A DNA stretch of 45,652 bases from Hyphomicrobiales bacterium (GTDB taxonomy: Bacteria > Pseudomonadota > Alphaproteobacteria > Rhizobiales > CAJQND01). The notes below the pieces were generated by a model, which did not search any database, had not been told where the DNA came from, and saw nothing but the letters and a program-made list of their open reading frames with translations. The stretch covers positions 1-45,652 of the forward strand of contig JANQOW010000128.1 in assembly GCA_028285595.1 (NCBI GenBank), read 5' to 3'. Below are positions 17,386 through 27,000 of the stretch, piece by piece. Position 1 is the stretch's first letter, and each line of letters starts with the position of its first letter. The position numbers and the translations under genes are program-made.

Positions 17386-18598
17386 GCTCTTGAGGTCCTG
17401 AAAATTCCGCACGCATTACTTTGAGAAGACCGGTCATCATTATGACTTCGCCCACGATAAGAGCGCCGATGGCCCAGATGCTCGGCACGTCCAACGCCAG
17501 CAGGCAGAGCAGCAGGCTGGAGCCGGCCGCCGAAAATGCGCCGCATATGGTCAGTTGGCGATACTTGTGACCTGCCTGAAGATAGATGCTGATGCAGATC
17601 GAGGGCACGTTCAAAATCGCGAACACGCTCCACACCAGAAGGGTGTCGTAAAGGCCGGGGTAACGGCCTTTCACCAGATGCGCGTCGATCAACGGCCACG
17701 CCAGATTGAGCACAGTAAGATAGCTCACCCCGATCGCTGCGAGCAGAGCGATCCCCTGCTTCATCATGGTGAGAGCGCCGGAGCGGTCTCCTGCGGTCAG
17801 CCGTTCTGCCATGTTGGGCCGGATGGCTCTGGCCCACGCAAACGCCAACATGGCAATGGGGTTCACCAGAACCCGTCCGGCCTGCAGAACGCCGAGGGTG
17901 GCGCTGCCTCGAAGAATCTCGATCGCGAAAATGTAGAAGCGCATCTGAACGTCGGTCACCGCCGCACCGGCCAATGCCCAGCGCGATTTGGTCCAATACT
18001 CCGAGTAGCGCCTCAGCATCGCAAAGAGGCGCTTCGGCGTGCGCTGCACCTTGGTGCCCAGCAGGCTCGTGCCCACCATGTTGCCGAAGGCCAGGGAGAC
18101 GATGGCTGCCGTTTCCGGCGCCATCAGCGGCCATGTGATCCACAAGGCCAGGCAGGTGGCCGCGATCACCAGACAATCCATGGCCAGGTAGCGCTCAGCG
18201 CGGTTCTGGGTCTGATACACCGTGCGCATCAATTCCCGGTTTGAGCCAAAAATCACCAAAGCGGCCGATGCGGCCATCAGTGCGGGCCCAAATCCCAAGA
18301 GCCCCACAACGGCCGCCACCACCAGCGCTGACAGACCAATCACCGCGATGTCCACGGTGGCCAGCATCCTCAGGTTCCGAGATTGCATGGGCTTGCGCCG
18401 GCCGGGGATGAGCACGTTGATCGGCACCAGTATAAGAGCGTTTTGCGCCCCGAAACTGAGCAGAAAGGCGGCCAAAACCACAATGAATCGGCCAAAGCTC
18501 TCGGCCCCGGCCTGACTGATCAGAAGCAGGTTAATGGCGAACATCATCGCGCTGATCAGCATTTGATCGATGATCGAGGCTGTAATGATCCGTTTCAC
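17357..18598 (-). CDS. Wzx-like polysaccharide flippase (MOP superfamily)
   Basis: The protein of about 413 residues has around 12 membrane segments distributed in two halves, with few charged residues inside the helices. This is the pattern of Wzx/MATE-type lipid-linked oligosaccharide flippases; HfsF fills the role in Caulobacter. I choose GTG at 18598 (VKRIITASIIDQML), just before the first membrane helix. The frame remains open upstream to 18814, but that stretch is not membrane-like and would run into the divergent acyltransferase gene. A TTG 39 bases upstream of the GTG is an alternative. It moves repeat units across the inner membrane for the Wzy protein encoded just downstream. Confidence 0.82.
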   Translation of the reverse strand: MKRIITASIIDQMLISAMMFAINLLLISQAGAESFGRFIVVLAAFLLSFGAQNALILVPINVLIPGRRKPMQSRNLRMLATVDIAVIGLSALVVAAVVGLLGFGPALMAASAALVIFGSNRELMRTVYQTQNRAERYLAMDCLVIAATCLALWITWPLMAPETAAIVSLAFGNMVGTSLLGTKVQRTPKRLFAMLRRYSEYWTKSRWALAGAAVTDVQMRFYIFAIEILRGSATLGVLQAGRVLVNPIAMLAFAWARAIRPNMAERLTAGDRSGALTMMKQGIALLAAIGVSYLTVLNLAWPLIDAHLVKGRYPGLYDTLLVWSVFAILNVPSICISIYLQAGHKYRQLTICGAFSAAGSSLLLCLLALDVPSIWAIGALIVGEVIMMTGLLKVMRAEFSGPQEHDTVPRPAV

Positions 18599-18745
18599 GA
18601 AAGTGTCTGCCTGCTGGTTCCGCCAATAAGTGCCCAAGTTTGAGCAAGAACCATGCCGCTTCGCAGCGCAGACAAGGCGCCTCCTTGACTGGTCCGGAAC
18701 TTGCTGAAGGGAGCGCAGCGAAATGTGAACAGCGAGCAGGCGCCG

Positions 18746-19912
18746 ATGAGCACCAGCAGTACTGCAGAATGGCTTTATACCGCGGGTCAAGCCGGCGCCA
18801 CAAATGACTGGCACATAGAGGTTTTTACTGATCTCAGTCAGATTGAAGACGATTGGCTGCAGTTATCAACGCAAGGCCATGCTGGTCCCTTCCAGACGGT
18901 AGGATGGGTCTCGGCGTGGTACGATGCAGCCCGGCGCTCAGGGCTCGCCGAACCGCTCATCGTGGCGGGATCGCGTCAAGAAGGCGGGCGCGCGGAGATT
19001 ATCCTGCCATTGTGCCGGTACAAAAAACGCGGCATGCGCATCATCTCCGCGCCCGATCTGGGGGTGAGCGACTTCTATGCGCCCGTTTTGAGTCCGAACC
19101 TGCGAAACCATCAGGCAGCGATTGATAGCTTCTTCCAACAGGCCCGACGGCGGCTCCCGGCTCATGATCTCATCTTCATCAGCAAGTTGGACGAGGTTGA
19201 GCCGGCCCTGGTGCGCCCTCGCTTTCTGGCCAAGCTCCCCTACTCTGCCTGGTCCATGCAATTGAGCACCGCCGCGCCCGGGCAAGCCCACAGTCTTATC
19301 AAGCCCAAGATGCGCCGCGCGGTCCGGCAAAAGATCAAGCAGATGGCCAAGACCTCCGCGCGGGCTGTGACGTTCACCACCGAAGTCACGCCCAAGGACA
19401 CACTCGATACCATCTGGGCCATGCGCCAAGAGCGCTTCAACGCTCTGGGACGCCCGGATGGATTGCAGGACGAGGCCTGGCGGCGACTTTATGAGAACGT
19501 GTGTGCCCGCCGCCACGATGACCTGAAATCGTTCTCAGCCGTGTTGACCTGCGACGGTGAGCCGATCAGTGCGCAGTTCGGCATCCGTTATAAAGACCAT
19601 TTTGTGGGGACGCTTCTGAGCTTCCGGATGGGGCGTCACGAACGCACCTCGCCGGGCCTCCAGATCCTGTTGGAGAGCATCACCCGTCTGGCCGAAGACG
19701 GTGTTACACACTTCGATCTGTCCGGCGGCGATCAGCCTTACAAGAGGCACTTGGGCTGCACGCCGCGTCCGCTGTTTGAATTGATGGTGCCTGCAAGCGC
19801 CAAAGGCACCCTGGTTTGGCTCTACTGGCGCGCGAAGAACAACCTGCGCGCATACCCCAAGCTCTTCGGCTTTCTGAAGAAAGTGCATCAGCGTGTGATG
19901 AGGCGCCACTGA
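18746..19912 (+). CDS. GNAT/FemAB-fold N-acyltransferase (BioF2/CelD-like), HfsK-like
   Basis: The 388-residue protein has a double acyltransferase-like layout. An N-terminal half (WHIEVFTDLSQIEDDWLQLS ... GPFQTVGWVSAWYDA) is followed by a C-terminal GNAT-6 domain with GEPISAQFGIRYKDHFVGTL and LSGGDQPYKRHLG. Proteins of this class occur in exopolysaccharide loci; HfsK in Caulobacter acylates or otherwise modifies holdfast and affects its cohesion. It is presumably cytoplasmic. ATG 18746 is preferred; ATG 18701 is in frame but lies closer to the divergent flippase start. The 147 bases between the two divergent starts probably hold promoters for both directions. Confidence 0.82.
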   Translation: MSTSSTAEWLYTAGQAGATNDWHIEVFTDLSQIEDDWLQLSTQGHAGPFQTVGWVSAWYDAARRSGLAEPLIVAGSRQEGGRAEIILPLCRYKKRGMRIISAPDLGVSDFYAPVLSPNLRNHQAAIDSFFQQARRRLPAHDLIFISKLDEVEPALVRPRFLAKLPYSAWSMQLSTAAPGQAHSLIKPKMRRAVRQKIKQMAKTSARAVTFTTEVTPKDTLDTIWAMRQERFNALGRPDGLQDEAWRRLYENVCARRHDDLKSFSAVLTCDGEPISAQFGIRYKDHFVGTLLSFRMGRHERTSPGLQILLESITRLAEDGVTHFDLSGGDQPYKRHLGCTPRPLFELMVPASAKGTLVWLYWRAKNNLRAYPKLFGFLKKVHQRVMRRH

Positions 19913-19921
19913 TCGGACGAG

Positions 19922-19965
19922 TTCGGCATGGATTGTGCTGCTGTCCAGTTACAGACAGAGCCGAA
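19922..19965. promoter_or_regulatory. Nested inverted repeats upstream of the wzz-like gene
   Basis: TTCGGC (19922-19927) pairs with GCCGAA (19960-19965), and inside it CTGTC (19941-19945) pairs with GACAG (19954-19958). The structure lies between the acyltransferase stop and the Wzz start. It lacks a following T-run, so it could be a weak terminator, an RNA structure or an operator. Confidence 0.3.
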
Positions 19966-20021
19966 TCGGCAACGCCTGACCCAAATTGTCTTGAAATGGG
20001 ACGCTTCTCTAGGAGAGCGAG

Positions 20022-21566
20022 ATGCAACGTAACAACGACCAATTCTTTGAAGCCATAGAGCGTCTCCATTTTGCACGTATGGAAATGCAGCGTCAGACCG
20101 GCTTTGCCGCTGAGCTGAAGGAATGTGCCAGCGCCATGTGGCGCCAGCGTTGGATCGTTGTCGGGGTTACTGTTCTGGCTGTCTTCCTGTCTGTGCTTTA
20201 TGTGCGCAGCGCAACGCCGCTCTACACTTCAGTGGCGGAAATCCTGATCGATCCTCGCAAGAAAGAACTCACCGAGGGCGAAGTGGTGCCGTCAGGGCTT
20301 GGGTCATCGGCCCTCGGCGCCGACACGGCCTTGGTGGAAAGCCAGGTCGCGATTATTCACTCTGAATCCGTGCTGGCGCGCATCATCAGCCGGGAGAACC
20401 TGGATCAGGATCCGGAATTTGTGGGCGGGATCCGATCGGAGGTCGTCAAAGCCCTTGTCGGCACCGCCAAGTCGATTGTCCTGGGAGATGCCTCCAGCGC
20501 GGCCATGAGCCCTTACGACAAGGCCAAGCGCAAGCTGTTAAAGCGGCTCAAAGTGAAGCGCAAAGGCAACACCTACGTGGTGCAGATTGCCATGCGGTCC
20601 ACCGATCCTGAAAAGGCGGCCCGGATCAGCAATGGTATTGCCCAGATCTATGTTTCCGAAAGCCGCCGTCATTCCAGCAACACAACGCGCGAGGCCGCCA
20701 CCGAGCTGGACAGCCGGTTGAGCGATTTGCGCGAAGCAGCCCTGGCCGCCTCCCAGGCCGTTGAAGATTATCGCCGCAAGAACGGCCTCATTGGTGCGCA
20801 GAACGTGCTCGTTGTGGAACAGCAGCTCCGCGACACCAACAATCAGTTGGGGCTTGCCCAAACGGCAACCGAAACCGCCAAGTCAAATCTGGATGAAGCG
20901 CGCCGACTTGCAAAGCAGCCTCTGAACGGGGCGGTGCAATCTGAAGCTCTGGAGTCCAGTGTCTCCAACGGTCTTCTTGTGCGTCTCGCAGACGCCAGGG
21001 CCAGGGAAGCCAACCTGTCGGTCAGCTACCTGCCCCAACATCCCCAGATGCAGGCCGCCGTGCAGTTGCGCCGCAGTCTGGAGACCGCGCTGAGACGGGA
21101 TCTCGCACGGGTCACTGAACGCTATCAGGTGGCCTACAACGTGGCTCTGCAGAACCAGAAGGCCATGGAGCGCCAACTGGCCAAGCTAAAAGAGACCGCA
21201 GCAAAGTCGAATTCCGACGGTGTTCGCCTGAGAGAGCTTGAACAAGAAGCTGCCTCCAGCCGCCAAGTCTATGAAACGTTCCTGACCCGGGCCAAGCAGG
21301 TGAAGGAACAGATTGGTCTGCCCACGGGGAACACCCGTATCATCTCTGTTGCCTATGCAACGTCCAAACCCTCCGATCCAAACCCCCGGGTGCTTCTGCC
21401 GGCGGCTCTGGTGGTGGGTTTGATGCTTGGACTTTTGACGGCCTGGCTCATGTATCTATTCAACCCCGGGCCAGTTCAACCGACCTATATCAGGCCTCTG
21501 CCGGTGTCCCGGCAACTGGCCTACGTCCCACATGTGTTTGATGGAAATGGGTATCGCAATGTGTAA
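20022..21566 (+). CDS. Wzz/GumC-type polysaccharide co-polymerase (HfsA-like)
   Basis: The 514-residue protein has a membrane helix at about 44-64 and another near 477-500 ([20 protein letters not shown]) that enclose a large periplasmic domain rich in coiled coil (about 190-430). The Wzz signature follows helix one ([20 protein letters not shown]). There is no C-terminal tyrosine kinase domain, so a separate kinase (HfsB-like) would be expected elsewhere. Such proteins set chain length and link Wzy to the outer-membrane export channel. The ATG has AGGAG about 6 bases upstream, the best ribosome site in the locus. Its end overlaps the UDP-xylose synthase gene by 8 bases. Confidence 0.9.
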   Translation: MQRNNDQFFEAIERLHFARMEMQRQTGFAAELKECASAMWRQRWIVVGVTVLAVFLSVLYVRSATPLYTSVAEILIDPRKKELTEGEVVPSGLGSSALGADTALVESQVAIIHSESVLARIISRENLDQDPEFVGGIRSEVVKALVGTAKSIVLGDASSAAMSPYDKAKRKLLKRLKVKRKGNTYVVQIAMRSTDPEKAARISNGIAQIYVSESRRHSSNTTREAATELDSRLSDLREAALAASQAVEDYRRKNGLIGAQNVLVVEQQLRDTNNQLGLAQTATETAKSNLDEARRLAKQPLNGAVQSEALESSVSNGLLVRLADARAREANLSVSYLPQHPQMQAAVQLRRSLETALRRDLARVTERYQVAYNVALQNQKAMERQLAKLKETAAKSNSDGVRLRELEQEAASSRQVYETFLTRAKQVKEQIGLPTGNTRIISVAYATSKPSDPNPRVLLPAALVVGLMLGLLTAWLMYLFNPGPVQPTYIRPLPVSRQLAYVPHVFDGNGYRNV

Positions 21567-22572
21567 GAGAATTCTGGTTACCGGTGCGGCTGGCTTTATC
21601 GGCAGTCACCTGTGTGAGCGGCTGATCAATGAGGGCCACGAGGTCAGGGGCCTGGACAATTACTACACCGGTTCGAAGGCCAATGTGAGCCATCTGCTGG
21701 ATGCCGGTTCATTTGAAATGCGCCGGCATGATGTGGCCAAGCCCTACTGGGAGCAGGTGGATCAGATCTACAATCTGGCCTGCCCGGCATCACCTGTGCA
21801 CTACCAGGCCCTGCCCGTAGACACCATGCGCACTTCTTTCCTGGGTGCCCTGCACGCCTTGGAAATCGCCGCAGCCTGCAATGCCAAAGTTCTCCAAGCC
21901 TCCACCAGCGAGGTCTATGGCGACCCGAATGTGCACCCGCAGCCGGAAGATTACTGGGGCAATGTGAACCCCTACGGCGAACGCGCCTGCTATGACGAAG
22001 GCAAGCGATCTGCCGAAGCGCTGTTCTATGCGTTTCGCCAGGAACAGCCGGTGGACACCCGGATTGCCCGCATCTTCAACACCTACGGCCCACGCATGCA
22101 GATCAATGATGGCCGGGTGGTCTCCAACTTCATCGTCCAAGCCCTGAAGGGCCAGGACATCACAGTTTACGGCGAGGGCCAGCAAACCCGCTCGTTCTGC
22201 TATGTGGACGATTTGGTGGAGGGCCTGATCCGCCTGATGCGTTCCGGACCTGAACAAGGCCGCGACCCGATCAATCTGGGCAATCCCGGCGAATTCACCA
22301 TCCGCGAGTTGGCCGAGATGGTCATCGACATGACCGGCAGTTCGTCAAAGTTGGTGTTCCTACCCCTGCCCGCGGATGATCCGCAGCAGCGCAAGCCTGA
22401 TATCAGCCGCGCAAAAGAGAACCTGGAGTGGGCGCCGAAGGTGCCCTTGAAAGACGGGTTGGCAAAAACGATCGACTATTTTGACCACGCGCTGAGCAAG
22501 GACGGCCAGGTCAGTGAGCCCGTTCGTCTGCCCAACGCTGCCGCCGGCGCTCCTTTGAGCCTCGCGGGCTGA
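21559..22572 (+). CDS. uxs: UDP-glucuronate decarboxylase (UDP-xylose synthase)
   Basis: The 337-residue protein is an extended SDR with the NAD motif [15 protein letters not shown] near the N-terminus, the UXS-type [20 protein letters not shown] segment, the catalytic YDEGK (YxxxK) and [18 protein letters not shown]. This set is typical of bacterial UXS, which converts UDP-glucuronate to UDP-xylose with bound NAD. I chose ATG 21559, which begins directly at the Rossmann strand; ATG 21541 and 21532 are in frame upstream and overlap further into the Wzz gene. UDP-glucose dehydrogenase, which supplies UDP-glucuronate, is not in this window. The enzyme implies that the polymer made by this locus contains xylose. 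Confidence 0.9.
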   Translation: MCKRILVTGAAGFIGSHLCERLINEGHEVRGLDNYYTGSKANVSHLLDAGSFEMRRHDVAKPYWEQVDQIYNLACPASPVHYQALPVDTMRTSFLGALHALEIAAACNAKVLQASTSEVYGDPNVHPQPEDYWGNVNPYGERACYDEGKRSAEALFYAFRQEQPVDTRIARIFNTYGPRMQINDGRVVSNFIVQALKGQDITVYGEGQQTRSFCYVDDLVEGLIRLMRSGPEQGRDPINLGNPGEFTIRELAEMVIDMTGSSSKLVFLPLPADDPQQRKPDISRAKENLEWAPKVPLKDGLAKTIDYFDHALSKDGQVSEPVRLPNAAAGAPLSLAG

Positions 22573-22595
22573 GCCATGCACATGCGGTTTGGAAA

Positions 22596-23681
22596 ATGAA
22601 CCGACGGAGTTTCCTGGCCGGTGCGGCAGCTTCAGTTGCTGCCGTGGCCACACCGTCGGCACAGCCCAAGCCGTTCCGCACCGAGGTCAGCCTCAAAGCG
22701 CTGGCCGCGGAGAAATCTCTTGAAATCTCCACGGCCTACTATGGTGGCAGAGGGTTCAATCTTGAGAATCTGATTGCCCATCATTGTGACATTGTCACCC
22801 CTGAAACGGCGATGAAACCGGAAGTTCTGGCGCCAAGACGGAGCGGAAAGTTGGCGTTTGAGCAGATGGACGCCATCGCATCGTTTTGCCGGGCCAACGC
22901 TCTACGCCTGCATGGCCATGCCCTTTATTGGCATCAAACCCAGCCTGCATGGCTCAACGATGCCGAGAGTGGCACGTTCGTGCGCGATTACATGGCCTAC
23001 ACCCGGAAGGTGATGACCCGCTATGCAGACCTCACGGTCAGTTGGGATGTCATCAACGAGCCGTTCTCCGACCGCGCGCTCGGGTATCGCAAGGGTCCTG
23101 TTCTGGACCGACACGGGGATGAGTTCCTGCTCTTTCTGTTCCGCATTGCGCGCCGCGCGGCGCCAAAGGCCAAACTGTTGATCAATGACTATGGCTTGAG
23201 CTGCGGTGCCGCCTATTGCCAGCGTAAGCGCGACACCGCTCTGGCAACTGTGGAGCGGCTGATGAAGACCGGGCTCTCCATTGACGCGGTTGGCTTGCAG
23301 GCCCACCTGCTGCCCACCCAGCCGGTGCACAAGTCCACTCTTAACGCCTTTATCCGCGGACTGGGCGAACTCGGGCTGGAGGTTTACATCACCGAATTGG
23401 ATGTGAACGATATCGAGCTGCCGCAGAACATTGCCAAGCGAGACAAGCTGATTGCCGCGATCTACAGCGATTATCTGGGCGGCGTCCTGGAGAATGACAA
23501 CGTGAAAAGGCTCGGGTTTTGGGGCCTGAGCGATGCAGGCCACTGGATTGTCACCGGACATGCGCCGTTCAAACGCAAACACGGGGCGCCACGGCCGGCC
23601 CTTTTTGACGGGGACTTGCAGCCAAAGCCGGCCTTTTTCGCCGTTGTTGACGCCTTAAAGCAGGCCCCAAACCGCGCCTGA
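22596..23681 (+). CDS. GH10 endo-1,4-beta-xylanase, Tat-exported
   Basis: The 361-residue protein starts with NRRSFLAGAAASVAA, a twin-arginine signal, so it should be exported folded. The catalytic domain is GH10: TPETAMKPEVL, RLHGHALYWHQTQPAWL, the acid/base Glu155 in SWDVINEPF and the nucleophile Glu267 in VYITELDV, then GFWGLSD. It hydrolyses beta-1,4-xylosidic links. It follows the UDP-xylose synthase gene by 23 bases on the same strand, so it probably trims or releases the xylose-containing polymer made here, as other polysaccharide loci carry a matching glycanase. A purely nutritional xylanase is the alternative, but no carbohydrate-binding module or xylose uptake gene is present. Confidence 0.9.
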   Translation: MNRRSFLAGAAASVAAVATPSAQPKPFRTEVSLKALAAEKSLEISTAYYGGRGFNLENLIAHHCDIVTPETAMKPEVLAPRRSGKLAFEQMDAIASFCRANALRLHGHALYWHQTQPAWLNDAESGTFVRDYMAYTRKVMTRYADLTVSWDVINEPFSDRALGYRKGPVLDRHGDEFLLFLFRIARRAAPKAKLLINDYGLSCGAAYCQRKRDTALATVERLMKTGLSIDAVGLQAHLLPTQPVHKSTLNAFIRGLGELGLEVYITELDVNDIELPQNIAKRDKLIAAIYSDYLGGVLENDNVKRLGFWGLSDAGHWIVTGHAPFKRKHGAPRPALFDGDLQPKPAFFAVVDALKQAPNRA

Positions 23682-23754
23682 CCCGCATATTGCCGCTCCC
23701 CCTTTAGGACGACTTGCACCCGGCGCCATTTTCTGGCAATTTGCCCGCGGATTA

Positions 23755-23773
23755 GGACAGTAGTGCTGTCCTT
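23755..23773 (+). terminator. Hairpin downstream of the xylanase gene
   Basis: AGGACAG (23755-23761) and CTGTCCT (23767-23773) form a 7-base stem with a 5-base loop, followed by TT. It lies 73 bases after the xylanase stop and could end the polysaccharide transcript. The T-run is short. Confidence 0.4.
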
Positions 23774-23905
23774 TCAGCCAAATCCGAGAACCACTTGGCA
23801 CCAGATTGGTCATGAAGCTGTGAACTATTGTACGTCAAATAACGTTACATTTCACCGGCCCAAACGGTTCTCGACGGCTGCGCGCGCGGATAAAACCGCC
23901 GCCTG

Positions 23906-23931
23906 AACAGCCGCATCTGAAGCCGGCTGTT
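23906..23931 (+). promoter_or_regulatory. Perfect leader hairpin upstream of gltB
   Basis: AACAGCCG and CGGCTGTT pair over 8 bases around a 10-base loop, 107 bases before the gltB start. There is no T-run after it, so it is more likely an RNA control element or operator than a terminator. Confidence 0.35.
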
Positions 23932-24038
23932 ACAAACCCTCACCCTCCCAAAAGGCCGAGGATACCAGCCGGGCACGAAGGCCCTCCAGGGGGACGTTTT
24001 TTGGCTGATGAGTTGAATGGGATGAGAGGAGGCGGAAC

Positions 24039-27000
24039 ATGGCAGAGCAAATTCAACCAGATCAACACTCAGGATCGGGCACTGCCGTGACGCGAAAACC
24101 CACCGGCCTGCCTCAGCCCCAAGGGCTTTATCATCCCAAAAACGAACATGATGCCTGCGGCGTCGGGATGATCTGCAACATCAAAGGCGTGAAAAGCCAT
24201 TCGATCGTTGAAGACGCCTTATCCATTCTGTGCAACCTGGAGCATCGCGGCGCGGTTGGCGCGGACCCAAAGGCCGGCGACGGTGCCGGTATCCTGCTCC
24301 AGTTGCCGCACACGTTTTTCGCAGCCGAAGCCGAGAAGCTGGGCCACACCCTGCCCGAGCCGGAACATTACGGCGTGGGCCACATGTTCATGCCGCGCAA
24401 CGAAGACCATTGCCGGGCTATCGAGGCCACCTATGCTGAAGTGGCCAAAGAGGAAGGCCTGGAGGTTTTGTTCTGGCGCGATGTGCCGGTGGACAATTCT
24501 GTTCTGGGCGAAACAGTAAAGCCTGCCGAGCCTGTACAGCGACAGGTGTTTGTGGCGCGCGGCCCGGGCATTCCCGATGAGGTGACGTTCGAGCGCAAGC
24601 TGTTCGTCATGCGCAAGGTGGTGTCCAACCGGTTGCGCGAGCGCACGCCCGAAGCGGTGCCGGACTATTTCCCGGTGAGCTGCTCAGCGCGCACCATCGT
24701 TTACAAGGGCCTGGTGCTGGGCCCAGGGCTTCCGGGCTATTACCTGGATCTGCAGGATGAGCGCGTTGAATCCGCGCTTGCTCTGGTGCACCAGCGCTTT
24801 TCCACAAACACCTTCCCCTCCTGGCCGCTCGCGCACCCTTACCGCATGATCTGCCACAATGGGGAGATCAACACGCTGCGTGGCAACTTCAACTGGATGG
24901 CCGCCCGTCAGGCCACTATGGCATCGCCGATCTATGGCGAAGACATGCAGAAGCTGTGGCCGATCTCCTATGAAGGGCAATCGGATTCTGCGTGCTTTGA
25001 CAACGCCTTAGAGCTCTTGACCCAGGGTGGCTACTCGCTGGCCCATGCGATGATGATGATGATCCCGGAAGCTTGGGCCGGCAACCCGCTGATGGATGAG
25101 AAACGGCGTGCGTTCTATGAGTATCATGCATCGTTGATGGAACCTTGGGACGGCCCGGCCGCTATCGCCTTTACCGACGGCCGCGCGATCGGCGCTACGC
25201 TCGACCGCAACGGCCTACGCCCCTGCCGCTTTCTGGAGACCTCCGACGACCGGGTGCTCCTGGCCTCCGAGATGGGTGTGCTGGATATTCCCGAAGAGGA
25301 TATCGTGCGCAAATGGCGCCTGCAGCCCGGCAAAATGCTGCTGATCGATCTGGAACAAGGCCGGATCATTTCCGATGAGGAGCTAAAGGCTGATCTCGCC
25401 AAACGCCACCCATACTCGGAGTGGCTGGCGCGCAGCCAGATTCGCCTGCGCGACCTGCCGCCGGTCGGACGGTCCGCACCGCGTTCCAACGTTTCCCTCC
25501 TGAAACGCCAACAGGCTTTTGGCTATACCCAGGAAGACATCAAGTTTCTGCTGACCCCCATGGCGCACACCGGGCAGGAAGCTGTGGGCTCCATGGGTAC
25601 CGACACGCCGATCTCTGCGCTATCATCAAAGTCCAAGATTTTGGCGACTTACTTCAAGCAGTTGTTCGCTCAGGTCACCAATCCGCCGATCGACCCGATC
25701 CGCGAAGAGCTTGTCATGTCTCTGGTGTCGTTCATTGGACCGCGCCCCAACTTGTTGGACCTGAAGGGCACGTCCAGCCTGAAACGTCTGGAAGTGCGCC
25801 AGCCCATCATCAACAATGAAGGCCTGGAGAAACTGCGGGCCATCGGCGACATTGCCGACAACCAGTTCCTGACCACCACGCTGGACATCACCTATTCGGT
25901 GGAACGGGGCGCGGGATACATGAAAACGGCGCTCGACAATCTGTGTGACCGCGCCGAGACGTCCGTGGCCCATGGATACAACATCATCGTGCTGTCGGAC
26001 CGCTTGATGGGCCCTGACCGCGTGGCCATACCGTCTCTCCTGGCCACCTCCGCAGTGCATCACCATCTCATTCGCCGCGGCCTTAGAACATCGGTTGGTC
26101 TGGTTGTGGAAACGGGCGAAGCGCGCGAAGTGCATCATTTCTGCACCTTGGCGGGCTATGGTGCGGAAGCCATCAACCCGTGGCTGGCCTTCGAAACGCT
26201 TGAAGATATGCTGCCGCAGCTTGAGGACACCAGCCTGACTGCCGAAGAGGCGGCAAAGCGCTACATCAAGGCCATCAACAAGGGCATCTTGAAAGTGATG
26301 TCCAAGATGGGCATTTCCACCTACCAGTCCTATTGCGGCGCCCAGATCTTTGATGCCGTGGGCCTTTCGTCTGAGTTTGTGGAGCAGTATTTCACCGGCA
26401 CCAATACAGCCGTTGAGGGCGTCGGCCTTGAGGGCATCGCTGAGGAGACCGTACGCCGCCACGCAGATGCGTTTGGCCTCAACCCCGTGTTGGAAAACTC
26501 GCTGGAGGTGGGCGGCGAATATGCCTTCCGCATCCGCGGTGAGAACCATAGCTGGACCCCGGAATCCGTCGCCGACCTGCAGCACGCGGTGCGCGGCGAA
26601 CTGCCGGAAAAATATTTGAACTTTGCCAAAACCATAAATGAGCAGAGCCAGCAATTGATGACCTTGCGCGGTCTCTTCCGCATTCGTGATGCGAAGGAAA
26701 CCGGCCGTAAACCCATCCCACTGGATCAGGTTGAGCCGGCGGCTGAAATCGTCAAGCGCTTCGCCACCGGTGCCATGTCCTTCGGCTCCATCTCGCGGGA
26801 AGCCCACACCACCTTGGCTATTGCCATGAACCGCATTGGCGGCAAGTCAAACACGGGCGAAGGGGGCGAAGAGGTCGACCGCTTCAAGCCCATGAAAAAC
26901 GGCGACAGCATGCGCTCCGCCATCAAGCAGGTGGCCTCTGGCCGGTTCGGTGTGACCACGGAGTATCTGGTCAACTCCGACATGATGCAGATCAAGATGG

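Larger units (their letters stand above)
23682..24038 (+). promoter_or_regulatory. 357-base leader/intergenic region upstream of gltB
   Basis: No gene is supported. It contains a hairpin soon after the xylanase stop (23755-23773), an AT-rich promoter-like stretch around 23820-23850, a perfect 8-base stem with 10-base loop (AACAGCCG/CGGCTGTT, 23906-23931) and a small GC-rich element followed by six T (about 23979-24001). The gltB ribosome site GAGGAGGCGG lies about 3-12 bases before the ATG. Promoter and leader structures controlling gltBD are likely here, but no known riboswitch is recognised. Confidence 0.45.

Noticed and set aside
18599..18814. Upstream extension of the Wzx frame to 18814.
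   Set aside because: The added 72 residues are not membrane-like and would overlap the start of the divergent acyltransferase gene.
23796..23812. Possible sigma-54 promoter upstream of gltB: TGGCAC then N5 then TGGTC.
   Set aside because: The -24 half is good, but the -12 half lacks the expected GC dinucleotide, and the site is over 220 bases from the start.
25626..26807. Long minus-strand open frame (393 codons) inside gltB, and similar ones over gltB, gltD and other genes.
   Set aside because: These mirror the codon pattern of the plus-strand gene in GC-rich DNA, have no family features and overlap a clearly conserved gene.
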